DNA of 64,000 bases. It comes from Coniferiporia sulphurascens (lineage: Eukaryota > Basidiomycota > Agaricomycetes > Hymenochaetales > Hymenochaetaceae). Position 1 is the first letter of the stretch, and each line of letters begins with the position of its first letter. The notes beneath the pieces are model-generated. The model had not been told where the DNA came from, ran no database searches, and saw only the letters and a program-made list of their open reading frames with translations. Positions 35,521 through 47,124 of the stretch are shown piece by piece. Location: contig NBBA01000017.1 of the NCBI GenBank assembly GCA_002794785.1, positions 310,001 through 374,000 on the forward strand, read 5' to 3'. Both the position numbers and the translations under genes were made by a program.

Positions 35521-38500
35521 CTACACGTCGATCGCAGCAGCGAGTTTGTCGATGAGCGTCTGCAGGCGGCCCGCCTCGTACTCCACGAGCGTCGCGTTTT
35601 GCTCAATGGTCAGTGCCTCCGTAAGCGCAGGCAGCGTCGTCGCTCCATATCCTAAAGAAAGAAAAAAAGAACATCGACTTGTAAATACAAACGCCAATAA
35701 CAACGTTAACCGCCAGGAAACGCAAAACACAAACGCACCAAGCCACTTGCCCGGAGCGACGCCGAGATGGAGGTACCACTCCCTGTCCTTGATACCGCCC
35801 TCCGAGATGAACCCGCGCTCGAACGACGACAGCTTCTTGTTCGCACGCCGCACACGCCCCACCGCGCGTAGAAACTTACGTATGGGCACATTACCCAACG
35901 AGTGGTGTCCGAACGGCCCGTGCCCATGCCCGTGCCCGTGACCCGGCGGCGGAGGCGGGGGCGGCGCGTGTGGGTGGCCGCGCGGCGGTGCGGGTGTCAT
36001 TTCCGTTTCATCTTCGTCTAGAGCGTCATCGCGTCCCGGGCCGACGCCGTGGCCGTGGCTGAGCATCTCGGCGACTGGGCCATCGACGAAGTGGCCGTGC
36101 TCTCCGCCGTGGTGGAACGGCGGCGGGGGTGGGGGTGGAGGTGGAGGAGGGGCAACGCCGAAGAAGGCTGATATGGAAGAGCGCACGCGCCCCCATAATC
36201 CTCTGTGCATATGACGACCCCCATGTTGAGACTTCAAGATGTGCTTGCGCACCTCCTCGAGGAGTTTCCTGAGATCGGCTTCTGCCTCCTCTTTCTCTGC
36301 GTCAAGCGCGAGGCTTGCCTTCTGGAGTGTCCCAATGGACTCCCGGAGCGCGGAGAACTCCGTGCTCACTGTTTGCGTTGATGCAATGTCCTCGACACTA
36401 AATCCAGTCAATCTACTTGTCACTACCCGAATAGAAACCTGGAAGTCAGACGTACAGGTCTAGGTAGTCATCAAGTTCAAGCGCATATTGCGTCGTGTTG
36501 AGCGGCAGAGTGATGGCGTCGGCAAAGCGTAGAGCTAGAAGACCAAGGTTTTGGGCAACGGCAACCTACGTGATAACAACAACTCTTCAGCATCAGTCGA
36601 AGTGGTCAAGCAAGTTCCTACTGACGTGTCTATGGAAACCAGGGTCTCCGTAAAGCTCTTGCCATCTCTGTGAATCATAAACCGAATGATAGTGGTATAC
36701 CGCGTCGTTCAAGGTTCCGGAGAAGCCGCAGTCAACGCTAGCAATCTGCAAGAGCCGAGTGATGGAGATATTAGAGCCGGCGGGATTGTCACGTCAGACG
36801 AGCACTTACACCGATATGCTGTAAGAACACAGTAAAATCACTACCGGAGCCCAACGGGTAGACTCCGGGAACACCATGCTTGAGTGTCGATTTGGCATCG
36901 TGCTGAGCTTTCAAGTCGGGGTCAATCGCACCCGCAAAGGGTCCGTCATCGTCAATGGCATCCCACAGACTTTTGCCTGACTTCGCTGGGTGAGGAAGGT
37001 CCTTCGCGGTCTTTGCAATTAGCTGCGAAAGTGAAGGCGAAGCTGATACACTGAAGCGGGAGCCCGAGGACGAGACGTCAGTCTGGAGGTAGGCAACGAC
37101 ATGATCCTTGACCCAGTCAGCGAAATCTTCGCCCCACTCTGTGCTGCCAATCAGGCCGTATTCTTCTGCGTCCCAACTTGCAAAGACTATAGTGCGCAAG
37201 GGCTTCCAGCCCGAGCGAAGCAAAGCTCCGAAGCCACGGACTATTTCGTGCAAGGAAACGACGCCTGACGTCGGGTCCGCGGCTCCCATGACCCATGCTA
37301 AAAAGTTCCGCAAGTAAGTAACACACAAGCTTGAGAACGGTACAACCGCCTTACCATCACGATGGTTACCGACCATGACTACCTCGTCTTTAATATGACC
37401 AGGAATAACAGCCATGGTGTTCCAGATGGGCATCACCTTCTCGTCGACTGAGATGATTATCAGAAAAATCGTATTTAATTCAAGACGGGTCATGAGTTAG
37501 CTCACCATGGTTGACGAGCTTGACTTTTGTCTTGCTCGCTTTTCCAGTAAGCAAGCGGCTCTCTTCGGGGCTGCCGAGTTCTTCGAGCAATTTCTCAGCA
37601 TTTTGCCAAGAGATGGGGAGACTCGGAATCGAAGGCTTATTGAGACCTTCTGTGCGGGTGGAGTTTTCGTACGCAGGGTAGCCAGGCGTCGTCGGGTCTC
37701 CAGGATACATCGAGATAAATTGCACTGAGCCCCGCTGAACCGAGGTTGGGTTTCGAGCGGGACCCGCGGGATAAGGTTTGTATCCATTCTCGATGGTGAC
37801 CGCACCGTCGTCGCGCGGGTCAGAATAGATGAGCACGCCAACTGCGCCAAGCTCCTGTGCTCCCTTGATTTTTAGCCCGCGGAAGATTGCGCCATAGCGC
37901 ACGATGACAATCTTGTCGGTGAAATCCACACCGGACGCAACGAGCGTGTCATAGTCGTCCTTCGTACCATAATTTGCGTAAATGAGTTCGCCCTCGACGT
38001 CGCCGCCCTTGCTGAGGCCGTGGAATGTGGGTACAGCGTCCCTGTACTTGGCTGCGTCGGGATCACTGGGGTCACCGTCCTCTACGAGATCCGCCGCCCA
38101 TGAGACTTCGCCGTCGGCATTGAGTATTTCGAGACTGCGGTCCAGTGGCATGTTCATAACCGGATAGTAAACGTCGATCCACGCCTGCGGGGTCGAGAGT
38201 GACGAGATGCCGAGCGTCGCTCTTCGGGATTCGGGAGACCCTGCAGAGAAAACGGGTTCGTCCTCTGGCATAGAGATGCCAAACTGTGTTTGGAAAAGCT
38301 CGAGGATGGCTTTTGCATCGTCGTAGTCCTCGACTGAGCCAGCAATGTGGGGATGTGTCGCGTACTTCCTAGACGCGGAAAGCGCGCTCTTGGAAGAGGG
38401 GATGCTCCTGCATGAGCGATGAGCATTCACGTCGTTAGAAAATGATTAAAGCAGAGAAAGACCGACGAGCTCACAGAAATAGTTTCTCCGTCTTCTCTGG

Positions 38501-38797
38501 GTCCAGCAGGGTATTCAAAGACCCGAAACGTCCATCTCCACTATCGGTACGTGCAATCGACGAGAGCAACTCGTAATCAACTCGTGAAGTTCGCCCCATA
38601 CTCGCCATTCTATAGAGAGCTAGGGAGAAAACTACGAGACCTGCCCTCAAAGCCCATCGTCCTTTTCGCGACAGCTTTCGCCGAGAGGGCGCGGGTGCAC
38701 CATGATCATTTGTGGGGAGTAATGACTGGCCTTCAGTGTCAACAGAGGGATCTGAAGAGAATTTCTCAGATTGTATGGCGTCGAGCACGACGACCAT
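35521..38797 (-). CDS. M28B metallopeptidase, PSMA/transferrin-receptor-like (Tre1/Vps70 type)
   Basis: Type II membrane zinc peptidase of the glutamate-carboxypeptidase-II/transferrin-receptor family. The cytosolic N-terminus has a basic RRKLSRKGRW before one membrane helix (ALRAGLVVFSLALYRMA). A PA domain follows (DYDTLVASGVDFTDKIVIVR, GAVGVLIYSDPRDDG). The M28 core has VVMVGNHRD-AWVMGAADPTSG (Zn His and Asp), SWDAEEYGLIGSTEW (catalytic and Zn Glu), LGSGSDFTVFLQHIG and YHYHSVYDS (Zn His). All catalytic residues seem present, so this is an active-type peptidase. The C-terminal dimerisation domain starts TGFSVEDIASTQTV and ends WYLHLGVAPGKWLGYGATTL and TLVEYEAGRLQTLI. It is interrupted by about 110 residues of Pro-, His- and Gly-rich low-complexity sequence (36200-35890). 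Its yeast relatives Tre1 and Vps70 work in vacuolar or endosomal sorting. Confidence 0.9.
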
Positions 38798-39675
38798 GGT
38801 GTCTGAGAACGGGAGCCGTGGTGTGCAGGGGAAAGAGAAAGAGAGAGGCAGCGGTTGGACAAGCGATAAGTAGGGTCACTGTAGCATATGGAAGAGCGGC
38901 ACCGCTCGGCGGCGGCCGAGGCGTGTCTGCTCCGTCGTGCCGATCACACGCCTATCTCGGAAGTGCCACCAGCCCTCAAGCCACAAACTGAGTAGAGCCA
39001 GAAAATACACTTATTATTATTTACTGCACCGTTCAACGCGCTTCAATGAAAACATTAATGCGCCTTTAATTCTGCAGTCTGACAACATACAAGGCCCTGC
39101 ACATTTTCTAACATTAATATTCCCCGGATTGTTCATCACATAATCCCTTGCTGCGGTGGGCGTTCCCGTGAGAGCTGCCGCAGTAAAGAACCGATGCAGT
39201 GCACTACGCATTTTCATTTCACTTCCCGCTTTCCTATGTTTGTGCACCTGGGACGGCCTCCAGAGCGATAAAAGAAAACATTTGAAGCGGGGTAGCACGT
39301 GCGCAGCGGAGCTTACGACGCCAATCAAAAATATCCCGCATTAATTGTTCATTTTGTTACTTATCTTTTGTAGTCCACTGACAGTTCGTCCATGTAATTT
39401 CTCGCTTCCATGCAGGAGTCATAGACAGACTGCAATCACCATAGCGCGCTCTCCTAGTACAGTCGCTGGTTCGCGCTCGTCGTCCCCGGCGTGTAAAGCT
39501 CGCGACTTCATTGGCTGCTTTATTGCGGGGATATGTTATCACGGGTGCAGCGGAGCGCGTGGCCGGTGTGCCTGGCCACAGCTCGTCTCAGTTATAGGGC
39601 TCAACAGTTACGGTCTGGCTGCACCGACCGGCGTAGCAAGACGCCCAGTTACGCCTACTAGGAGCCCTCACCAGC
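38798..39675. other. divergent intergenic region
   Basis: 878 bp between the starts of the M28 peptidase (minus) and the Gfo/Idh/MocA oxidoreductase (plus). Short frames have no motif support. Presumed promoters only. Confidence 0.45.
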
Positions 39676-41454
39676 GATGGATACCTCCCCATCGACCAAA
39701 GACGGCGGCGCGTCGGCCCCAGTGACGCTCGCAGTGATTGGCTGCGGGCAGCGAGGAAAGGTAAGCATGTCGACGCGCAGATAGTCTCATTCTAACCCAT
39801 CGGAAGGCCTACACGGAGTACGCGCTTCGCGCACCCGACAAATGCAAAGTCGTCGCGATCGCCGAACCGCGCCCGAAGACGCGCAAGGCGATGGCCACCG
39901 CGCATAGCGTCGACGCGAGCCTCGTCTTCCACACCTGGCAGGACTTCCACGCCGCGTCCGCCGAGACGCTCAAGACCGTCGGCAAGCGCCTCGCGGACGC
40001 CGTCATCGTCGCCGTGCAAGACCAGATGCACTGCGAGGTCGCACTTGCGTTCGCCGCGCAGGGCTACCACATGCTATGCGAGAAGCCCATGGCCACGAGC
40101 GTTGAGGACTGTGTCCGCATTGCTGATGGTGTGAAGAAGGCTGGTATCATCTTCGGGATGGGTCATGGTGAGTAATTCCATTCTGTGACTTGTGCGCCAT
40201 GCTGAAAGGGTGGGTATTGGATTTACAGTGCTTCGTTACTCGCCGTATAACAAAGCCATGTCGGAGATCATCCACTCGGGCTCGCTCGGCAGACTGATCA
40301 ACATCCAGCACTTGGAGCCCGTCGGGTATTACCACTTCGCGCACTCTTTCGTGCGGGGTTCCTGGGGTAAAGAAAAAACCAGCTCCTTCTCGCTCATGAC
40401 GAAGAGTTGCCAGTAAGTCATCTCAAAAAAAATTACACTGCAGATCATTCATTGAACCCGCATACAGTGACATCGACATCATCTGCAGTATGCTGGCGCC
40501 CGAGACCCCAGTTCGCGTCTCTTCGTTTGGGTCCCTACAACACTTCAAGAAGTCCGAAAAGCCACCCGCCGCAGGCAACACAACGCGCTGCTTAGACTGT
40601 CCAGTCGAGCACGAATGCCCATATAGCGCAAAAAGCAGTAAGACCTATTCTTAAATGCGAAAAAACTCGGAGTTTAATATACACAACGCGTTCTCCAGTC
40701 TACCTGGACCGCGTTAAGAACGGCGAGACGGGCTGGCCAGCCAGCACGATCGTCGACGGCATCCCAGATATCGAAAACGTCACCGAGGCGCTGCAAACCG
40801 GGCCATACGGCAAATGCGTATACGAAAGCGACAATGACGTCGTCGATAACCAGGTCCGCGGACTCGCATCTCTCTTTCCGCACAGACGGACACTAAACCA
40901 AGTCATATATACGCATATGTATATACTAAATCCAGGTTGTCAACATCGAGTTCTCCTCGGGCGCAACGGTGTCCTTCACGATGGTCGCCTTCACGGAGCT
41001 CATCTGCGAGCGGCAGACGCGTCTGCACTTCACGCACGGCGAGATCGTAGGCAGTGAGTTCTTTTTTACCCCTTCCCACCGTTTGGGAACCCCCGTTAAT
41101 AAAGTCGATAACCCCCCTTTTCCACCAGACATGTCCGACTTCACCGTCACCGACTTCCGCGCGCGCACGCACCCGCCCGCAGGTCTGTCTTCCGCATCCA
41201 CATCTGGGCTGACGGCGGGGACGACGGTGTACCGACCTACGCTCGACGGTGGTGGACACGGCGGTGGCGACATCGGACTGATCGCGGCGTTCGTGCGCGC
41301 GGTGCGCGAGGGCCGACAGGACGTGTTGGGTATGGACGTCGACGACGTGCTCCGAAGTCACCTTGCGGTGTTTGCTGCGGAGCAGAGCCGGCTCGAGGGA
41401 CGCGTCGTCAACGTCGTGGAATTCGAGAAGGAGGCAAAGGCGAGGTTCCTATAG
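39676..41454 (+). CDS. Gfo/Idh/MocA-family NAD(P)-dependent oxidoreductase
   Basis: Sugar- or inositol-type dehydrogenase fold. Seven or so exons. Exon 1 carries the Rossmann start VTLAVIGCGQRGK. KVVAIAEPRPKTRKAMA is the second strand and helix, and ADAVIVAVQDQMHCEVALAF follows. The catalytic-site signature is MLCEKPMATSVEDC (EKP). The C-terminal half has VLRYSPYNKAMSEIIHSGSL, INIQHLEPVGYYHFAHSFVR and GSWGKEKTSSFSLMTKSCHD with the conserved His-Asp. CLDCPVEHECPYSAKS is a Cys-rich loop found in a subset of fungal and bacterial members. The stop is at 41452-41454. The substrate is unknown; the family covers glucose-fructose, inositol and dihydrodiol oxidoreductases. Confidence 0.9.
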
Positions 41455-41682
41455 GCGCAGGCGCGGATTTGAGGTCGGTTGGTACGGATCAGTGATAGTG
41501 TATTAACTTTTTTTCTTCCATAACACCACTCCTATTGTATACGGCTAAACATAAGGCAACATATATTTCATACATTAGAGGTGGCGCGGGTTCACAACAA
41601 ATGGTAATGCAGATGTGAAGATATAAAGTAGAAATCGAGACGGGATCGAGGAATGAGATGAAACCTGTTCAACATGTCGGTA

Positions 41683-43555
41683 TTAATCCGACGCCTCTAG
41701 CTCTCGTTTGATCCGCTCGCGGACCTCTCGAAGTCCACCTGCCTCGCGTTTCACCCTACGCGGACTGAGCGTCTTTAATTCGTCGTTCGTGCCCAGCTTC
41801 CCGGGACTTGCCGGAGCACTTGGCTGCGTCGTATTCGCAGACGCAGGCATTTCGAGCCATTCCTCTCCGCCTATGTTGATCCGTTTAAGGAAGAATGGGC
41901 AAAGCGAGGCGAGGAGCTGAATCGATTCAAGTGCTTCTGCAGAGGATATGGGAACGGGTGAAGACTTGATTATTGCTTGTACGACTTCGTCGGTGGGAAT
42001 CGTACGACGCTTACGCGCAGAGGCGCCCGCGGACACAGGATTCGTAGGGGAAACAAAGAACCTGTGCATGAATTAGAAATAGGGCCGAAACTCAAGATGT
42101 AGAAAACTTACATCCAAATGCTTTCTGCTACTCCCCCAAGACGACCAAGGAGACAGCGCCGGCGCATCTCTTCTTGGCTGAGTTTCATTAGCTGTTCCCT
42201 TGTCATCTTCGCAGATGTCGTAATTCGTGCCTTGGAAGGAGTATCTGGCACTTGGGACTCAGAACGCTTACGGATGCGTTCGTAAAGGGCAGCTCTGCGG
42301 GAAGTAGTCGGGGTGGATGGAACAGTATCAGCATTTGGACCTGTTTGATTTATGGGGGTGGAGGGTCTTGAAATGCTAGAAGATGACGATGCGACCGGCG
42401 TCCGAGGGGTACTCGGTGTAGCTGGAGCCGTCCTCAAAATCCGTGAAGAGGAAGGTGTCTTAGGTATCGTTGAAGGTGTCGCTATCAATTTATGTCGTGG
42501 ATTGGAAGATGGAGTAATTGGGAATGGAATAGCGAACTCCCTCGGAGTGCGCTTTCCAGGGGTGACGCGAGGCTTTGTGGGTGATAAGGAGCGAGTTGGA
42601 GAAGGGGGGAAATCGAAAGGATCAGACGATCGGGAGGGTGTCGCAAAAGATTTGGGAGCTTTGGGGGAGAGGGAAGCAAGCCGTTGGGTCAATGCAGAGT
42701 GCTTTGGCGGTTGCTGGGCGAGAAGTGGAAGGTCTGCCGTAGGCACGGTGGGAATGTCTGTAGTTTTCGGATGGAGCTGTACGATGAGACTCAGTACCTA
42801 TCACTTAAAAATGCTTGGATGAATAAACAAACCTCGACCCATCGATGCAGCTTCTGGGTGAGCGACTTCATGCGTTGACTAGCGGCTGCCGTCCAGCGAG
42901 CCACGGCGGCCATCCCACCAGGCATATCTTTGTCAATGTCCATCTCAACCTCGATTCCGATGCCATAGACTGGAACACGCTTGCCAAGAGATTTCGACAA
43001 ATGAGTGGTCGGCGTTATCACCACCCCCATCGCTCCACGATGCCATTGCTTTGGCTGCTCAGGTTTGGGAGCGGAGCTCTCAAGGAAAGGATTATCATCA
43101 TCACCAGACGCGCCAGGTAGCTCTTTCCCGTCCCACTCCCATAGCCAGCACAGACGCTTGAGGTCATCAAGGGTACAAGTCCTACTAAGGCCCGCCGCAG
43201 AAGTCAAGGTATGATTGTTCAAGACGTTGGGGACGAGCCCTGTATCTGATGGAGATACAGCTGCTGTAGCAAGCGAATGCGATAATGCGCGATGCAACGA
43301 GCTTTGTAAAGACTGGAAGCGAGCCAGGTGAGGAGGAAGAACGGCTGCTGCTGAAGCCTTTCTCGGGGTGGCAGGAGGGGTTGGCGCCCTAATAACCATT
43401 CAAAATCCTCAGAATACGCGCTCAGCAATGATTCACAGTGCTCACATAGTCCGTAACCTCTTCGGCGTTAAAACAGCGTCATCGTCATCGTCATCGCTGT
43501 TGTACACGCGCTTTTTCTTGGGTGAAACGTGAAGAGTGCTATAGAGATCGGACAT
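41683..43555 (-). CDS. CDT1: Cdt1-like DNA replication licensing factor
   Basis: Probable Cdt1, which loads MCM2-7 on origins with ORC and Cdc6. The start at 43555 opens [20 protein letters not shown], then an acidic run (DDDDDD) and TPKRLR, a nuclear-type N-terminus. After an intron comes a helical domain: [58 protein letters not shown] and [10 protein letters not shown]. It corresponds in position and pattern to the central winged-helix region. A long Ser/Thr/Pro linker has many SP/TP sites (candidate CDK sites). The C-terminal winged helix has [39 protein letters not shown] and [20 protein letters not shown]. Homology is by pattern, not close identity, so the name is a reasoned call. Confidence 0.62.
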
Positions 43556-44054
43556 GGCGTGTTCGTATAAGAGGTCGTAATGAGGTTATATCGCTGGTTA
43601 AGTCGTAATCACCGCCGTTGCATAAAGATGCAACGATGAGTACGCTGGGTTTCGCTGGTGAGTCGCAAGTGGTGGTCGCAAGCTGAGGTGGCTCGGGCCT
43701 CAGCAGTAGTGGATCAGGGAATGTTGAAAGCGTGGGAGAACAGTTTACGTCCGTAAGCATGCATTTTATCTGCCGCAAGTTGTGCAAACCAGAGCATGTC
43801 GCCCCTAATTGCGTCCTATTTGCAAGGCGTATATACCAACATATATAAATATCATGATTCCGGCTTTATATATATTTGGTGGTCAACGGGAAGGTTGAAC
43901 ACGCGCGACCGCTGCGTCAAGTCCCACTGGCCGCAAAGGCACGAAAAGACCGGCCCTAACTAAAGGCAAATGTATTCGTGGGACTATACACTTACAATTA
44001 GAAAACTAGGAGCTGCGTGTCCTTCGCTCTAGGCTTTCGACCACTCCGGATACC
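43556..44054. other. divergent promoter region, AT-rich core
   Basis: 499 bp between the Cdt1-like start (minus) and the mitochondrial-type protein start (plus). An AT-rich stretch with TATATA on both strands lies at about 43830-43880. Probably a bidirectional promoter. Confidence 0.45.
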
Positions 44055-44624
44055 ATGCTTGCCAGCACCGTTCGAAGGGCCACTCGTGCCTCTCTCAGGC
44101 CGTTTCTTCAGGCTCTCTCCCGACGCCAATATTCATCCAAGCCTTCCCTCGCACCTAGCGCGGAGTCTGCGTCGTCTTCAAAGCCTTCATCCTCGCAGCA
44201 GGTCTACCTAACCGCCGATCGAAAGCGGAAGCTTGTCACGCTTTATCACAAGGCAGAGAAATTCGTCACCCACGAGAACTTGTCAACGTACATCGACAAC
44301 GAGTTCGTACGCCCTGGAACGGACCATGATAAGGTGTTCTCGGAGGGTTCGGACGTACGAGGGTCCCTGTATCGTGAGCTCGACAAATATCGAGCAGAGC
44401 CGAACCTGTATGTTATCCCGTCTGCGGAGTCAGAAGCGTCCAGAAGCATGGTGGGGTTCGCGCGATCCAAACGCATGAATGACTACTCCAAAAAGGAAGA
44501 GGGACGGGGAAGACGTCTGAGAGCAGCAGTTTATGGCACGGACGATTCTTTGAAGGCGAGTCTAGAGATGGTAGAGGAGTATCGGCGAAGCGGTTCTGTC
44601 GACACTTCCGGAGGTTCAAAATAG
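44055..44624 (+). CDS. small predicted mitochondrial protein, function unknown
   Basis: Intronless, 189 aa. The N-terminus is a strong mitochondrial presequence: Arg and Ser rich, no acidic residues, with RRQYSS before a Ser/Pro linker. The mature part (LTADRKRKLVTLYHKAEKFV, NLSTYIDNEFVRPGTDHDKV) is charged and helical, with a C-terminal basic segment (SKKEEGRGRRLRAAVYGTDD). No membrane helix and no known domain is seen. It could be a ribosome- or respiratory-assembly-associated protein (inference from composition only). An overlapping frame at 44017 is a shadow. Confidence 0.7.
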   Translation: MLASTVRRATRASLRPFLQALSRRQYSSKPSLAPSAESASSSKPSSSQQVYLTADRKRKLVTLYHKAEKFVTHENLSTYIDNEFVRPGTDHDKVFSEGSDVRGSLYRELDKYRAEPNLYVIPSAESEASRSMVGFARSKRMNDYSKKEEGRGRRLRAAVYGTDDSLKASLEMVEEYRRSGSVDTSGGSK

Positions 44625-44972
44625 AAGGGATGGCTCTAGCCAACGGTGCGTTTTACTTGCCTTCGTGTGGCTTTTTATTTCGACTTATTCTTGCAACGAA
44701 CAGACGCCTCTGTTGTTTCTTGCTTTATTACATTACCATCTCCTCCCATACAATAACATATTTCTGTTCACGTTTTTCGGTCCAAATCGCGAACGTCGTA
44801 TTATTCTGACAACGAAATAAATGTGATGCTGCGTTCCAACGCCGCACATGATTTTGATAGCAATTCCTACGCTTGTCCATATAAGCGCTGTTGTATAAGT
44901 ATAGGGTGATTGTAAAATTGACCGAATATCGTTATGGTCTCGTTCCTCGCGAGCTGCCTCCGGCGACGATTA
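44625..44972. other. intergenic, upstream of the sirtuin
   Basis: 348 bp between two same-strand genes. 3' flank of the mitochondrial-type protein and sirtuin promoter; no other feature seen. Confidence 0.4.
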
Positions 44973-46057
44973 TGAAACGTCGCTATCAACTGGGGGTACC
45001 CTCCAGCGACATGGCAACTTTTCAAAAGGTACTAGCGGAGTCAAAGAACATCATCGCCATCGCTGGAGCAGGGCTCTCTTCCGCATCAGGTAGGACTTCT
45101 TATGATACAGCCTGAGATCATAAGTGATTTACGCAGAATACCAGGCATACCGACTTTCAGGGGGGCAGGCGGAATGTGGCGGCAACTCGACGCTATGAGT
45201 CTCGCAACGCCCGAGGCATTTCGGAGGAACCCCTCACGCGTCTGGCAATTCTACAGCTACAGACGGGACAAGTACGTATCTCAGGCCGTGTACTCATAAT
45301 TCCAATTCGTGCAACCAACCACAATGCCTCAGGGCGCTTACCATAGTCCCAAACGCCGCGCACTATGCCCTCGCACAGTTCTTTCTCCCGGCCTTTAGAC
45401 ATACCCTCGCACCGGGCTCGAGTATCACTTTGATCACACAGAGCGTAGACGGACTCAGCCGACGCGCCCTAGACGCCGCACTCTCACAAGCGCCGCCGCC
45501 CGAGCTCGCGTCTTCGGCGCCTGGACAACCGCACATGCTCGAGATGCATGGGAGTCCCTTCAACATACGCTGTACCGCCTCGGACTGCGAACATATTGAA
45601 TGGAACGACGCCTCGCCGATATGTCCCACCCTGGCCGGAACCGAGGAGCCGCTGGACGCATGTGTTAACGAACCGGAACTGGCGGAGGCTGACCTTCCGC
45701 GTTGTTCTAAGTGCGGCGCTCTGGTTCGTCCGGGCGTAGTCTGGTTTGGCGAGGTTCCGGTGCACATGGAGACGATTGATGCGCTAGTGAACAAGGCAGA
45801 TTTATGCCGCGTCGTGGGTACATCTTCAACGGTCCGTGATGCAGCGCTTTTCACACTTCTCCATTGCGTACTTCTGATTGACAAGACAAAAGGTTTATCC
45901 CGCGACTGGATACGCGGACATCGTTCAAGAGAACGGAGGCAAAGTCGCTGTGTTCAACCTCGAACGGAGTAATGGCAGCGAACTTGCGGATTTTTTGTTC
46001 CTAGGACCGTGCGAGACTATATTGCCAAAGGCGCTGGGATTCCAAAGCTCGTTATAA
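44973..46057 (+). CDS. class III sirtuin, SIRT5-type NAD-dependent lysine deacylase
   Basis: Uses NAD to remove acyl groups from lysine. Four exons. Exon 1 ends [14 protein letters not shown] (NAD-binding GAG). After an intron reaching 45148 comes [36 protein letters not shown] includes the Y-x-x-R pair that in SIRT5 binds succinyl, malonyl or glutaryl groups. [16 protein letters not shown] gives TQ-VDGL, and [13 protein letters not shown] gives the catalytic His. The zinc Cys are in CTASDC and CSKC, followed by [13 protein letters not shown]. The last intron brings in [20 protein letters not shown] and FNLE. The protein ends ALGFQSSL. It is likely mitochondrial or cytosolic; no clear presequence is visible. 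It converges on FMC1. Confidence 0.92.
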
Positions 46058-46130
46058 GACGTGGCAGCAAAGCAAAATTATAAAAATAGTAGATTATGAA
46101 AGAATGGAACGAGCGTTGTGGCGTCGCGAG

Positions 46131-46624
46131 TTATTTTTCACTTTCCTCTGGCTTCCCCTCAATCGGCATGTCCAACCCAACGCGACGTGCCGTAGCCCTT
46201 ATGCGCTCTTGAGGAGACAAGTCGTGCAGAGGGTTGTACCTATCCACAAGCTCCTGTATAGGTTGTTAAAATAAAAGTAAAAGTAAAATAGAAACACGCG
46301 TTCAAAACTGCCACAGTCCATTGAACGCCAACGAGAGTTTGCCGAACCTTGTGTATCCTTTGCGACCGCAAGAATGTAATTGCATTTCCTACATCCCTGA
46401 AGAGCTTTACATCGTCCGCTCCGGGCGTCGCGCGATGATTGTCGAAGGTTACCCTGACACTCTGCACTATTTCGCGATTCTGCTTGGGAAAAGGTACGAC
46501 AGACTAGTAACAGGCCGCATGACACTGTCAGTGCGCGTTCTGCAGACAAGAAACTGGAGGTACATACCGACCTAGAAAGCTCTCGCAAAAAGGACCTATA
46601 CGCTGCCCGGTACTGCGCTGCCAT
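46131..46624 (-). CDS. FMC1: FMC1-like mitochondrial ATP synthase assembly factor (LYR-type)
   Basis: A 103-aa protein from three short exons (46624-46568, 46479-46348, 46253-46131), with correct GT-AG borders in phase 0. The N-terminus MAAQYRAAYRSFLRELSRS is an LYR-like helix (YRSFLREL). The second exon holds EIVQSVRVTFDNH, ending NAITFLRSQRIHK, and the third ELVDRYNPLHDLSPQERIRA with ARRVGLDMP. This three-helix pattern with a final VGLxxP matches Fmc1/C7orf55. Yeast Fmc1 supports assembly of the F1 part of ATP synthase with Atp12. It is easy to miss because no single frame covers it. Its stop is 74 bp from that of the sirtuin, in convergent orientation. Confidence 0.8.
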
Positions 46625-47124
46625 CGTAGCACGCCTCAGGCTCGACCGTGACGGAAAGACGCGCTCCGGGCGGACGAGTCACGCTTATACATGCTGGTCA
46701 CGAGCTCTAGGGGTCACGGAACTTATATTTGACTGCGGCAACCCAGCTCTCACGGAGATGGGGATAACGGACTTTGTAGTCGCAGCGTGATTTCGAAGCT
46801 ACGAAGAAATGAACAAGCAATTATTCTATGCATGCAAAATGTTACAATTTTTAGGAGAAGAATTTATGCTAACTAAGATATCAAGAAAGCCCAGAGAGTG
46901 GTCGAAGTCCCCAAAGGTACTATAAACGAGTAAGGTCCACTAGAGGAAAAAGAGAGAAAGTCTGATGATGACGCCGGAGGATGTACCAAGTAGTGTAAAA
47001 GTGAGCCCATACAGAAAATGAGTGCAAACCCAGAAGAAAACACTGAAATGACAAGATAAGTTAAGGACAACATAAGAGACAAAAACAAAACAAATGAGAG
47101 CGAGCGAAGTGCTATCGTGGCTTG
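46625..47124. other. intergenic, upstream of FMC1
   Basis: 500 bp with the FMC1 promoter (minus) and the 3' flank of the PPxY membrane protein. Plus-strand frames here run antisense to FMC1 and are not supported. Confidence 0.4.

Noticed and set aside
35521..36423. A stand-alone gene for a Pro/His-rich protein
   Set aside because: Its start and end match the two halves of a transferrin-receptor-like dimerisation domain, so it is the 3' part of the M28 peptidase gene.
46321..46790. Plus-strand frames that look like a short gene
   Set aside because: No splice joins them in frame, and the opposite strand gives a clean three-exon FMC1-like protein with correct borders.
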